DNA of 64,000 bases from NCBI GenBank assembly GCA_030271035.1, contig JAMBUN010000220.1, positions 170,498 through 234,497 on the forward strand, read 5' to 3'. Shown one piece after another: positions 47,430-58,940 of this stretch (the first letter of the stretch is position 1; each line of letters opens with the position of its first letter). Position numbers and translations under genes: made by a program. Below the pieces are notes generated by a model, which had not been told where the DNA came from, ran no database searches, and saw only the letters and a program-made list of their open reading frames with translations. This stretch comes from Microascus cirrosus. Lineage: Eukaryota > Ascomycota > Sordariomycetes > Microascales > Microascaceae.

Positions 47430-48818
47430 TTAAGTACTCGTGTCTGCGCCTCTCTCCCTCTCCAAGGCGTTCAGTCCTCCCATCGTCACCTCAAACCTGA
47501 CCGCACCATGTAATCCCTGCCCAGTCGCTGGTGCATGCGGCGCAAACACAACCTTCATCCACCTCTTCCACCCCGTCTGCGTCGGAACGAACCTCTCATC
47601 TTCCTCTCCTTGCACGACCACTTCACCTTCTTGGGTATCATCGTCGTCTGGCCTCGTTTTCACTCTATACACGGCCTTTCTAAATAGCGCTATTCGACAC
47701 GCCACCTGGGCCGCCCACACAACCCCCAGGCTAGGCGTCTTCAGCACGTAATCCGCAAACGGGTCGTCCCCCCACCCAGTGAACCACCTCTGCTGGTGAT
47801 CTAGTAGTAGTGCCGCCGGCGCTGGAGGCTCCGTAGGCGTCGACGGCGGTGGCACATACGGATCAGCTGCGCTCTCCTCCTCGACGATCAGCCTACTGGG
47901 TGCCGCAAGGGGACTCTCCTGTGACGCAACGGGCAGGTTATGTGGTACGCTTGAGAGCACCGGCGCAGGCGGCGGCGTGAATCGGTCAGCTACCTGGTTC
48001 GCTACTACAACGGCCAGGTTGTACTTCCGCGCCAGGTGCCGCAGGTGGGAGGCCAAGCGGACGAGCTCCGTACCCCGCGCGGCCATGTTAAAGCCACGTG
48101 AGGCGCGAGAAGCTCCACGCTCGAACTCGGCACGGTAATTCGCAGCCACGGAGTCGAGCACTATGAGCCCGATATTGCGGCGCTCGACCTCCACGGGGAC
48201 CTGGAAGTCGAGGATATGGTCCTGCGACTCGAGGTCCGGCGTCACCGTGCTGACGATGTTGTCCAAGGTTGGTCTCTTCTCGACGGAGTTGAGCAGCGGG
48301 TGCGAGTTCAGCATCTGGGAGAGGCGGCGTGTGGACAGCGGCGCTTCGGTAGAGATATAGAGTGCCGGTCGGCCTATGCCATGAGGTGGAGGGAGTTGCA
48401 CGGCGAGGAGGAGGGAGAGAAGGAACTGTGTCTTGCCGGTACCGCTCTCGCCACTTATCTCATTAACATAGCCGACCGGTATTCCGCCGCCGAGGGCCGC
48501 ATCGAAAGTCTCGTCCAGCGTGCTAATTGTAGACCACGCATCACAGAGCTCGCCCAGCGACTTCTTAGAGCGGTCGACCGGCTGCTTGGAGTCGTCGTCA
48601 TGACTCGGTACCACGCCAATGTCGCGGTGCAGGGAGTTGAGCACAGCAGCCGAAAGACGCTTAATCTCGAGGACTGGCACCTTCGTCCGACGGTTTATCT
48701 CGTCGACATCGAGCGTGATGATATCGGCGGTGGTAATATTGTGCTTTTCGAGGGCCTCCAGGATCTTGGCGAAGCGACCGGAAGGGAACCGAGGCAGCAC
48801 GCGCAGGAGGTCGGTCAT
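47430..48818 (-). CDS. RAD57: Rad51 paralogue Rad57
   Basis: Recombination mediator. With Rad55 it stabilises Rad51 filaments during homologous recombination in the nucleus. Single exon, 462 residues, against 460 in yeast. An N-terminal helix-hairpin-helix-like region (about 1-65) precedes the RecA/KaiC ATPase core. Walker A is GESGTGKT at residues 123-130 and Walker B is GLIVLDSV at about 217-224, followed by AANYRAEF, typical of Rad57/XRCC3. The later motif NLAVVVANQVADRF is also present. A proline-rich insertion (about 285-345) separates it from the C-terminal segment TPSLGVVWAAQVACRIAL. The C-terminal tail is longer and more acidic than in vertebrate XRCC3. Confidence 0.93.
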   Translation of the reverse strand: MTDLLRVLPRFPSGRFAKILEALEKHNITTADIITLDVDEINRRTKVPVLEIKRLSAAVLNSLHRDIGVVPSHDDDSKQPVDRSKKSLGELCDAWSTISTLDETFDAALGGGIPVGYVNEISGESGTGKTQFLLSLLLAVQLPPPHGIGRPALYISTEAPLSTRRLSQMLNSHPLLNSVEKRPTLDNIVSTVTPDLESQDHILDFQVPVEVERRNIGLIVLDSVAANYRAEFERGASRASRGFNMAARGTELVRLASHLRHLARKYNLAVVVANQVADRFTPPPAPVLSSVPHNLPVASQESPLAAPSRLIVEEESAADPYVPPPSTPTEPPAPAALLLDHQQRWFTGWGDDPFADYVLKTPSLGVVWAAQVACRIALFRKAVYRVKTRPDDDDTQEGEVVVQGEEDERFVPTQTGWKRWMKVVFAPHAPATGQGLHGAVRFEVTMGGLNALERERGADTST

Positions 48819-49836
48819 CCTGGTGACAGCACCGTCGCCATGCCTATTCTAGTGTTCGCACGGGAGGCAGGGCGGGCCGCACCGCGCATGTGCTTCGGTC
48901 CTGTTAGCGTGTGTCGTGTGAGGGTGCCGGTCCGCGCAGCGATCTGGAGATTGGGAGTTGGGTAGGCTTACTAAGGGCGAGCTTCGGACCAACTCAAAAA
49001 GGGTCTCCAGTGATAATATGCAGGTGCGATGCAGGTGCATAAGCGACTCAGCAAACAGGCCAGGAGAGCCTCCAGACCTTCCCCACATTTCACTCAGACG
49101 AAGTTGTCATCGATAGGGCTTAATCCAAGTCGCCTAATATATCTCAACCTGAATTGGGATGAGCCGAGGATCGCACTACGACCCGGCACAGACAAGCAAA
49201 GCACTGACACACACCACCACGGCATCCGGTGCGACGGCAGTTCACGGAGAGGCCGCACTATTATAGCTGCATTCCGCGGCTTGCGCGTGAAGAATAAGGG
49301 CTTCCAGGTCTCCTGCCGAAACATCGGTATTGTCGCCAACTCACGCGATGACGTGTCGTTCGACTACTCCGACGCTCACCATACAACGCAACCTCCCCAG
49401 CACGCTACACTGGCATCTGAAGTTGCACAGACACCGGAAGACACCCATAATCCCCGTGTTTGGTAGCTAGAAGCGCACGCAGAGGGAAACGCAGCGCAGA
49501 GTGAGAAGGAGCATGACCGGCGTCGTTATCCACAAGATCTACGTTCACACCGACCAGGCGGAGGGCAGCACTGATCTTGGGTGGTGCTACGTGCCGAATC
49601 TGGTAAGGGAGCTCAATATATGGCTACCAAAGCAGGTAATGGACCATGGAGGCGGAAGGTCCTTTCTTCACGGAATTCCTTAGGACTGCATCCGGGGGAC
49701 GGAGGAGCTCAACTAGGACTTTGAGAACCGACCCTGACACGGCCGGTATGAAGCGCACTCCCTGTTCGAAGTGTGGAACCGACTGAGAATGGTTGCAATG
49801 TAGGAATATGTTGCCCAAGAAGGAGGGAAAGGTTAT
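48819..49836. other. Intergenic region upstream of RAD57
   Basis: About 1 kb with the RAD57 promoter. A 145-codon plus-strand frame (49029-49466) has no recognisable motif and I do not treat it as a gene. Confidence 0.45.
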
Positions 49837-49856
49837 AAAAAAAGAGAAAAAAAAAA
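49837..49856 (-). terminator. RNA polymerase III terminator of the tRNA-Lys gene
   Basis: Read on the minus strand, a run of ten T is followed by CTC and seven more T, starting about 30 nt beyond the 3' end of the tRNA. Oligo-T of this length is a strong Pol III stop. Confidence 0.75.
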
Positions 49857-49886
49857 CCCGAGTGGTCTCGGGTGCATTGGGAATTG

Positions 49887-49959
49887 AGCCCAATGCGGGG
49901 GTCGAACCCGCAGCCTTGAGATTAAGAGTCTCACGCTCTACCGATTGAGCTAACCGGGC
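49887..49959 (-). tRNA. tRNA-Lys(CUU)
   Basis: 73-nt intronless tRNA on the minus strand. The acceptor stem GCCCGGT pairs with ATTGGGC (two G-U pairs) and the discriminator base is T. The A box reads TTAGCTCAATCGG and the B box GGTTCGACCCC. The anticodon arm TGAGA-CTCTTAA-TCTCA places CTT at positions 34-36, which reads AAG lysine codons. The T arm GCGGG-TTCGACC-CCCGC is perfect. A poly-T terminator follows. Confidence 0.95.
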
Positions 49960-51121
49960 ACGTGATGAGAGTTGCACGTACAATGGATTGTCATCATTAT
50001 AAGGCGCCAGCATCCGTGGAGCGTGAAACTGTGGGGATTTGCGAGCTTTGTCTTTGACGGGCCGTGTTGTTGGGTTCGTCGAGCCTCTCCACAGATTTTT
50101 TGGGAACGCCCCAAAGACGTAAGCGATTGACCCACGCTGACTATGAAATGATCTACAGAAGGAGCGCCAAAGAAGACAACGGACCCGCTTAATAAACTCG
50201 AAGTTGACTAGGTCATTTGGTCCTGCTCTAACGGCGCCTTGCCAAGGAAGAACAAGGACAGCAAGCAAACAAGCACGGGGAGTCGGGACAGGCCCAGCGC
50301 CGCGAAAACCACCGCCCTTCAAGGAAGTGGCCGAAACGAGAAGTGCAGTATTATTGGGTGACACCACAATTACGATGGCCCGAGCGGTCACGTTCACGTT
50401 GGTTATCTGCGGGCCAGGCTGGGCCAAGAGCTTTGGGTGTAAGTCGGACCAATATTTCCTCCAGCCCTTCGGAACCGCTTTGTCGGCTTCCGGGCATGAG
50501 ATCCGGGGAACTGGTGGGTCTTCTCGAGTCAATGAATACACATAGGTTGCCAAACATTCCTATCATACTCAATGCGAGGCCAACACCCTCGCATGGCCCG
50601 GGGCACCGGAGGGGCGATATTGGATTCAGCCCCAGCCCTCGGCAGCAACCTCTTCTGGCACCAGAATGCCTAGCGCCCTCTTGGCAATGGATAGTTCCCC
50701 TTCCGTGCTTGACACTCAAGGATCACTCAACCCAGCTCATGCAGCCACCCTTGATTACACCTGTGATTGGCTCGTGAGCTCTTCCGCGCGCGAGATGGAG
50801 AGGTCTCGAGGACGCCGAGCCAGGGCATGGGGAGGCAAGGCTCTGGGGCACGCGAGCGTGTGTTTTCCATGTTCTCTTTGTCGTCGTCGTCGGTAAATAC
50901 CTCCGGTTCTTTCCATGCCAACCCCTCGATAGCGTATGCTGCGGCTATTTTGTCGACTCTTCATTCCTCCACGTTCTTCTCAATAAGAAAGACGGCGAGA
51001 GCAGTTGATACTCAAAAGGACTAACGCCTTTCACATCAACCCTCCACCCCATCCCCCTTCCGGCTCCGGCCCCGAACGTCAAGACAGAGAGGACCTAGTG
51101 GCTCCGAAGCCGGACCTCACG
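49960..51121. other. Intergenic region with the surface-protein promoter
   Basis: About 1.16 kb between the tRNA 5' end and the surface-protein start codon. Open frames here lack motifs and overlap each other on both strands. No gene is recognised. Confidence 0.45.
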
Positions 51122-52413
51122 ATGCCCTCATTTTGCGGGACTGCGGGCATACTCGCCCTTGCAGTCGCATTCCTCCCACAATCAACAGCATCCTACATAA
51201 AACCCCTCCCCGCCAGAACCGAAATCCCTCACTTCCCCTTCTCCCAGATCTACCCTCTTCCCACCACGGCCCCATCCCCACCTGCCGCCCTCCTCGTGCG
51301 AGATGATGACGACGAGACTACGAGCATCGAGACCGCCCTCATGGGCCCGGACAGCATCTGCGGGTATATCAGCGGCCGACCGGGCGCCTCCTTTTACTGC
51401 CCTGCGAGCTACCAGTGCATATTCTTCACGGCCAAGTCGACGCAGGACGGGAATGTGGCCTGCTGTAACACAGATGCTTGCGCTGCGAAGATAACATGCA
51501 TGGACTATCAGCAGGTGGTGGAGAGTAGTCGTTGTGACGATGGGTGTATGGTTGATCCCTTCACGCTGAAGTGGTATGTGCCTTCTTTCTGCCGCTTCTA
51601 TTCTCAATCGACACCCCAGCTCCATACGCATAGACAAGGGGGAAAGGCTGTGTTAACGACACAACTAGCACCGACTCCGAGTATCCCTACTGCAACACCG
51701 TCTCTTTCTCCTCCGAGATCTACGACTACGCATGCAACAACGTCGACATCTCTACCCCGCAGGCCATTTTCACCACCTACGAGGGCCAGACCTCCGATCG
51801 CCGCTTCACCCCCGTGCCCCTCACGGAGGAGGAGACCGGCTCCATCACCGGCTTTGGTCGCCCGACGCCGAGCGGTGACACAGAGGAGGAGGAAGAAGGT
51901 GAGGGAGAGGGAGAGGGAGAGGAAGGAGGAGGTAGTGGTGGCGGCGGCGGTGGCAAGAAGAAGAATCACGCCGGCGCCATAGCCGGAGGCGTCGTCGGCG
52001 GCGTGGCAGTCATCGGGTTAATCGGCCTAGGCGTCCTCTTCATCCTCCGCCGCAAGAAGAAGGACGCCCCGCCCGCTACGCAGCAGACAACCCCAGGCTG
52101 GACGCAGCCAACTTCGCCCCAGGGTGGATACGCCGCCGGCTACTTCAAGCCGGGACAGGAGCTGCCGAATCATACGCAGGGGTTGGCGCCCGCGCCAGAC
52201 AGAAATTCGTCGGCGAGTCCCAGGGAGAGCACGCTTGTGGGGAGCCCTACGGGGTATGGGTATCAGCAGCAGTTCCAGTCAGGGGTACAGGGTGCACCTG
52301 AACAGGGTCAGCAACCGCTCCAGGGACACCCCGTTCCTCAGGGCCAGCAACCACTCCAGGGACAGCCGCAGGGGCAGGGAGGACCCCCCCGGCATGAGCT
52401 CGGAACGTACTAG
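51122..52413 (+). CDS. Cys-rich single-pass surface membrane protein
   Basis: Two exons, 51122-51573 and 51669-52413, join to 398 residues. Upstream in-frame codons exist, but the ATG at 51122 gives a clear signal peptide (MPSFCGTAGILALAVAFLPQ, cleavage near 23). The ectodomain (about 24-185) is Cys-rich, with pairs such as ICGYISG, FYCPASYQC, VACCNTDAC and SRCDDGC, and then a second part after the intron. An acidic and then poly-Gly linker (EGEGEGE, GGGGGG) leads to a transmembrane helix at about 252-276 (AGAIAGGVVGGVAVIGLIGL) and a stop-transfer RRKKK. The cytosolic tail is Gln/Pro/Gly-rich with a repeated GQQPLQG. This layout is common among fungal cell-wall sensor-like proteins, but no WSC domain is evident, so the role is open. 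Confidence 0.85.
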
Positions 52414-52687
52414 GTTGGAGGGACATGGGTTCGACGTGTGTAATTATGGTGAGCTTGATGACAGGCGGTACTGTGTGTTTGTATATATTCATCACACAAA
52501 TGATAGTCCCTCCACAGGTCCATTTGGGCCAAGGTACCGAAACCTATATGCACATGGCATACATGATATTTTGCAGAACGATCTCGCTTTAAAGAGGTAT
52601 CCAACGATCAAAACAATCTAATCTATGCAGTGACATGCCATATACAAACCACTACGTCATCACCTTTATATATTCACCTTGGTCCCC

Positions 52688-55476
52688 TCAATAATCAATC
52701 AGCCTAAGCTTCTTCCCAATGTCAACCCTCCTCCGCGCCTGCACGGCCGCTCTCTCAGAGGGCTTCGTCTCTCCCTCGCCCGGGTGTTCACCGCGCGCCT
52801 TGAGGGCCTGGAGGAGCATTCCCGCATCGAAGAAGCCATCTGGTTTCCGTTAGTACATGCTCCTCGCACATTAATGTAATAATGGACGGGAAAACTTACA
52901 CCCTCCGAGCTCATCGTCGCTCAGCGTCAGACTCTCCTCTGTAGGCGACAACGTCCCATTAAGGCCCGGCCTCTCCAACCCGGTAATCATCCGGCCCCTA
53001 GGCTTCGGCCTCTGAGGAGCCTTAGGCCTCACATCCGAGTCAATCTCCCGCGCCCTCGTGCCACGGTTCGTCGCGGCCTTCCTCGTCGTGATGCGAAGTA
53101 TTCTCCGGATCTCGAGCAGGTAGCTCTCGAGTGTATCGATAAACCGCTTCGTCTGCCGGTGCTTGCTCGACACGCAGATAGAAAGGCTCTCGTCCTTAAT
53201 AATGTAGCCGATACCGAAGCCGTCGGCAGAGGTGGGGCCAAAGCCGAAGTGGCGCAGCGAAGGGTTGCCGCAGTTGGAGGTGGATAAGACGGTGTTGTTG
53301 AGCTTGTCCCAGCCGGGGTCTGCAAAGATGAGGGGCAGGGGTTGCGTATCACGAAGCCGCGAGGCGGAAGACTGGCTATCACCGCGTGTGCGCTGCGGCG
53401 CGATGGTCTCACCGTTGAGCATCGATTCCCGCGGGGGGCTACCGATGACGGAACTCTCAGGGCTGCCAACACCCGAAGTAGGGTCCCGCTCGGAGTAACC
53501 GTCGCCCGACGAGTACCCGTTGCTCGTCATGTCGCTCATCATCTCGTCGTCCACAAGCTTCTGCCATACACAGAAGAGAGCGTACAAGTGTCGGTCACAA
53601 CCCTGGGCCTCCAGACATTCTCTCGTGTTGCCGACGTGCCGCTGGCACGCCATTCGGAGGGCATCGACCTTTTGGTCCGCGGGGTTGTCCGCCCAGAAGG
53701 TCTGTACAAAGTTGACAGTCTCCTCCGACACGGTTCGGATAGCCTCTGTCCGCCCGTGCAAGAACTTCTTCGTCATAGCCGGCTCGTAAGTGCACTCGAC
53801 GCGGCCATAAAGACCGTAGTAGGCCGCCTGGAAGGCCATCTGTACGAAGGCGTCAGGCGAAAGGCCCATGGAAGTGATAAAGTTCTTTCCGTACGACGGG
53901 AAGTCGAGGCACTCAAACTCGTTCTGCTCGATCAGATCGGCAAGTCGCGTCTCGGCGAAGCGCACAGCAATGTTGAGCTCTGGCGTCATATCCCACTCGA
54001 GCTTGTGAGGCGTGGTGCTAACATCGCCGAAGCTCTCGGGATCCCGCTTCGACGGATCGGGACTCGACGAAGTCCATAGCGAGGGGGCCTTTCCGTTGAT
54101 CGTCCGCGCGAACCGGAGGATAGTGTCCGTGTAGACGTCACTGGCAAATCGGAGGACGGTGTGGCCATCGACGCCAGTATGCTCGAAGTTGATTCCAGCG
54201 CTGCCGTTCTTGCAGACGATAATCTGCAGCTTGTCGTACCAGCGGTTGGTACAAGTCCCAATCTGAACGCCCTTCTCTACCTCGCTCGTGCCACACAGCA
54301 TGTTCCCGCAGAGAGCGGCAGCGGTGGTGGGCTCTGTGTAGTCCAAGCACATGACAAACAGCGCCGAGTCGACTATGGCGAGGCACTCGGCGTTGTTGGA
54401 TCCCTCCTCGCGAGTAAGAAGATCCCGGAGGCCGGACCAGATCTTGCGGTTCTCGGTGCTCAGCACGCCAAGAGCGCTCTTAGCAGCCTCCTGAATTGGT
54501 GTCTGGGCAGCATCGTCGATGATGGTCTGGAGGTTGATGGCAATATCCCGCTCGGTCATGATAAGGTCCGAGTTATCGTCTAGGACGTCAAACCAGTAGA
54601 ACTGGCCATGGCAAAGGACGACGATGTGTTTGGACTCGGGGTCCTGCTCAATGCGGCAGCCGGCCTCGGTGGGCACTCGCGCTGTGCCGAACAGCCTCGA
54701 GAACTGGTACATGCAGAGCGGAGTCCCCTTGACGGTATCAGGCGGGAGCTCCTCCTTCCTCACAGCACGGACAAAGCCTAGCGCCGAGACAGCGAGGGAC
54801 GCCGCTCGTGTGACTTGGTTGTTCCTCGCGGGAGTAGGGTCATCCTCGAGCAGGAAGAAGGGGTTCAGGTTCAGGACAACAGGGTTGTCGAAGTTGAGGT
54901 AAGAATCGTACCCTATATGCCGTGTTAGTACAAGTGGGTTTGCAACGGTCAACTCCCTCCGTGCGAATACTCACAGAATTGCTCAATGTAGCTCGTCTTT
55001 CCCTGAGCATATTTCTTCAACTTTTCATTCAGATCATGGCCCTCGTTCTTGAGGAACTCGTTCACCGCGTGTCTCGTGTCGGACTGCTCCCGCGGCGACT
55101 GCAGGGGTTTGAGAGCCTTGAGATATCTCTCGGTGGTCTGCTCTAGGTCGGGGATTGGTAGGATCGGCAGGGAGTCCTGGCTCGCAAAAGTGATTCCACC
55201 GCCTTCGGACGCCATCTTCCCGTAATTCGGAGGGGGAACCCTGGGATAAGAAGGCCTGGGTTTCGGGGGTGACGGAGGTTTTGCGTTCGCGTTGATGCCG
55301 TTAACACCACTGATTCCGTTGGCTCCGTTTACACCGTTAATACCGTTGGTATGACTGCTTCGGTTTACACAATCCACTCCCGTTGTGGCGTTCGAAGAAT
55401 TCTCAGGTAGGACGCGCTCCAACGATTCTCCTAGGGCTCGAGGGGGGGTAAATGTGCGAACTTGGAAGGCCGTCAT
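52688..55476 (-). CDS. facC: Carnitine O-acetyltransferase, cytosolic FacC/Yat2 type
   Basis: Transfers acetyl between CoA and carnitine so that acetyl units can be moved into mitochondria. In Aspergillus this type is needed for growth on acetate. Three exons, 54975-55476, 52900-54912 and 52688-52839, join to 888 residues. Both introns (62 and 60 nt) have TACTAAC branch sites. Choline/carnitine acyltransferase landmarks include KTSYIEQFWYDSYLNFDNPV, LNLNPFFLLEDDPTP, the active-site region INFEHTGVDGHTVLRF with the catalytic His at about 412, and the end of the fold GFGIGYIIKDESLSICVSS. There is no obvious mitochondrial presequence and the C-terminus (RLIDY) is not a peroxisomal signal, which fits a cytosolic enzyme. 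The N-terminus carries an Asn-Gly repeat tract. A roughly 120-residue C-terminal extension follows the catalytic fold. Confidence 0.93.
55291..55349 (-). repeat. Asn-Gly-Ile/Val repeat tract in facC exon 1
   Basis: On the coding strand, 6-12-nt units encode a run of N-G-I, N-G-V and N-G-A steps (NGINGVNGANGISGVNGI). The units are imperfect at the DNA level. The tract sits in the poorly conserved N-terminal leader of the enzyme, before the catalytic fold. Confidence 0.75.
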
Positions 55477-58400
55477 GGTGTCAGTCCGGATCCGAAGATT
55501 ATGATAGAGGCAAGGCGAAGGAGAAAGGAATCATGCAAAGAGAGGCGAGACGAAGGTGCTTATGTTCAGCCCGCGCAAGGCGGTGCGGTAGAAGTAGTGA
55601 CAGTCTTGAAGGCAATAAGGGGGCATTACACTTTGGAAGCCCTTCTGGCGCAAGTCTGGTTGGAAGGGGATGGAGGAAGGGTCCTAAAGTAGAAATAAGG
55701 ACGGGAGAGAGCGGAGTGTCGGGCGGACGGGCAGGAGCATCAAAGATATACGAAGTGGGTCGCGCGGTAACGGCCAGATGGGAGGTGGGAATGGTGGTAT
55801 AGACTACCACATGTATCGAAGGGGTTCGGGAGGAGTGCGGTCGAGGGGGGTGAGTATTGAGTTATCTACCCATATTTTGGTAGGCTGGGAACGGAGGGGA
55901 GGAACGGAGTGAGACAAGGTTGATCAAGTGGAGCAAGCGCATGCAACCGAAGGACTCGCTCTCCGAGCGCAAGCGGGAGTCAGAGGGGTACGGTCTCGCT
56001 CTACACCTAGACTATTACTGGATTCGGGATAACTGAGAGGCATCTCTCCACTTGGGGATGTGGAAACCCAGCCGCACGGAGGACTGGAACGAGCCTGGGT
56101 GCGTGGGGGCATCTGAGGGAATTCGGGAATAGCTCCGTCCCGGCAGCCTCCGCAGGACCGACAAGGAATATAACCAAGAGCCACATGCGAATAATAGACT
56201 GGGGGATCTGCCGAGCCTATAAGAGGATACAGCGGGGGGGATGACGAAAGAGAGCAGGGTACCGCTCACCTTGTTTGTTTCGCGCGAGTAAGAGAGATTG
56301 GCAGCGGCGCGGTGCGGCCGGGTCAAGGGATGACGGGAGCCGCTGATAGCAATAATCGTGCTCCTATCAGTCTTGGTATGCAGAGCGGCCCGGGGATTCA
56401 AGCGAGTCTATAACTGCAGCTGATGTGTCAGTCTCAAGTGTGTATCACCAAGTAGAGCGGATGAGGCAAGGTTCGGAGCCTGTCTTGCTCGTGGCCTCTG
56501 CCTGGGCAGAACCTTGTTTCAGTGCCTGTCCTCGCCGGCAGTGGGAGGGACCCCCGGATCGAGGATCGAGGCCGAAGGGGGGAGGGTCAGGACCGCACGT
56601 ACCTTCCGCCCGATGAGAGCCCCAGGAAAGTCCCAAACGTTTTCCAATAAAGATCCGTCGCCAAAGACCCACAGGTCGCTTGGGCGGGGTGCTAACGCTA
56701 CGTGGAGAAGCACTCTACTCGGGGACGGGTTGGCCAAGAGGTTGTCTTTCGGACGACGGGAGCTTCTCGGGCTGCGGCAGAGCCGGGGGGGGTATAAGGT
56801 GTACGGCGGGAGTCGAGTGGGCAGACCACTGCGACGTTGCTCAAAAAAAGGCAGGCCAAGGCGCGTATGTAGCAATGCGATAAGAAAAACAAAAGGCAGA
56901 TCCAAAATATGGTACTCGTTCTGCAGAAGGGATGCTAGCTCGAGGGCGCTGGACGGTTCGTGGCCGACGGGATATTTGAAGGCGATGGAGAGAGCCAAGA
57001 GGATTTGGAACAAGGCATGGAACGTTGTGGGCGTGTGATGATATCAGTGACCCTGGGGGTGGAGGGCTGCTGTGGCGGCAAAGTACCAGCTATCCCCCTC
57101 CCCCGGTTCGGGGTGTAGACGGGGCGCGGGGTGCCTAGTCTTCTCAGGTGGAGCAGGCAGCTGACGCCGAGCGCCAGACTTCGGGATTCCCCACATGCGC
57201 ATGTGAAGTGCGCCTACAAAGCATGGATTATGCGCGGCCCAACAGAGAATTCGATGGAATCTTACTGGCCGAGGGCTCTTCGGAGCGGGCGCGTTCCGCC
57301 AACAGCAGCATCGAAATGTCCCAAAGCTTCAAGGGTGTTCGGGAAGAAAGCAAGATCTCCGATCTCCGAAAGAAGCATATGATCCCAGTCCGTTGGAAAG
57401 GTCCGTGTCCTGAGCAGAGACATCTTCCCGCTTGCGGAGAATAATCCGTATATCGTCGCCACGTAGCGCGGAGATGAACACCCCCTCAGGTGTCATTTTG
57501 TGTAAATTTGATATACTCTTTCCCCAGGGGAGGGACGGACGGACGAATGGGGACCACAAAGCCGGGGGGGTTCCACAGGTTGAGTGTGGGGTCCAAGGAC
57601 GAACGGGAGTTCCAGATCGGGAAAGCGGTAGCTCTGGGTGGAACCTTCCGAAGATTCGGGATGTCACGAATTCGGTTGTGAGGAAATGCATCCTACGGGG
57701 CTTTTTTTTTGGGTTTTAAATTATTGTACATATTAACGGGGATCTGTCGAAGACCAGACAAGGCACACGAGCCGTGAAGACGACTGCCTTTTCCTGACAC
57801 CCACTGACGATCGAAGTCGAACGATGAAGCGAAATTTCGAGCGTTTCTGGGCATCGTCATCCGGAGATGGACGTCTGAGAGTTCCCTGTCGCCACATGAA
57901 CCCTGCGTGGGGCCCCTTGCGCGCTGCAGGTGCAAGTAACGTACCAGGACCCCTCCCATCTTTAGCTCACAATGTGAGCTGAAGCCACAACATACCCGCC
58001 AGACGACTCTCTGACAACACACACCATCCCCGCCATTCGGCTGAAGCGGCTATGCGGCACGCCACGGTTAGCGAGGCTTCAAATAGCCATTAAACCCCCT
58101 CGCAGCGGCAAGTAGTGAGGATGCCTAGAATTGTATAAATGGCAGAAGAGCTGCAGCCAACGAGCCCTCGGTAGGACCGGCGCGATTTCGCCGACATGTC
58201 GTCCCGCGAGCTCCGGTTGAGGCTGTGGTGCTGGCTAGAGTTCATTGCACAAAGCCTCTATTCCATGATGGAGGGACTAGGCGCGAGTGCGCCGAAGCCA
58301 AGGGTAGCGCTGGACGCTTAAGGAGGGCGCCGGCGGCTTCAACGCACGACCGAAGAGCACCAGTCGTCGCTCAGTTAGCGCTAAAACGAGAAACGCCACA

Positions 58401-58940
58401 CAAGGCGGCCTCAAACGTCGCTTGTCGCTTTCCGGGGAGAGGCCGTCGAGGATATGCCCCCCGATCTCGCGGCCAGATTCCGGACCTCCTCCGAGTCACG
58501 TGGCCTCGCACTCGCATTCGCGGCTGTGTTACACCACCAAGCTGAGCTCCGCCGCCCCAGCCCTACCGTCATCCTATTCGCGGCGGCAAGGATGTTAGAT
58601 TAGACGTGGTTTCCGTTTTGGCGCTGCGCGTCCTTAAGAGAATGCGAGTTTCCTTCTACCCTCGTTCAGGAAAATTTCCAGAGATTTTGGATGCCGGGAG
58701 GCGGATCCTGCTGACGACCGCAGCGGCGGGTGACGTGTAAATACGACGAATCCTTGAGTATAAGTGCCGTCGTCTGCTTCGAGCGATGAGATGTTTTGTG
58801 GTGTTCTCCCCATTGTATTTGTGCGTTGAGCGTCTGTTGTCATGATCGTTACCTGGACTGTCAGGGCCATCCGGTGGCTGTTAGGCGAGGACAAGCTGGG
58901 GGAGAAGCCCACAGCGTGCAGTCATAGGTCCGAGCCGACA
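55477..58940. other. Divergent 3.5 kb region between facC and the MFS gene
   Basis: Shared upstream region of facC (minus) and the transporter (plus). Overlapping frames of 164 and 174 codons on opposite strands at 56.5-57.0 kb have biased, motif-free composition and look spurious. TGTACATA (57725) and TGTAAATA (58737) are chance-level PUF-like octamers in non-transcribed context. The frame of the MFS gene is open to an earlier ATG at 58842. No gene is recognised. Confidence 0.45.

Noticed and set aside
49624..50553. Minus-strand frame of 309 codons across the tRNA-Lys gene
   Set aside because: It runs through the tRNA and its terminator, and no product is recognisable. The tRNA is the supported feature.
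56514..57038. Overlapping 174- and 164-codon frames on opposite strands in the facC-MFS gap
   Set aside because: Composition is Arg/Ser/Gly-biased without motifs, both strands are open at once, and no splice-linked partner frames were found.
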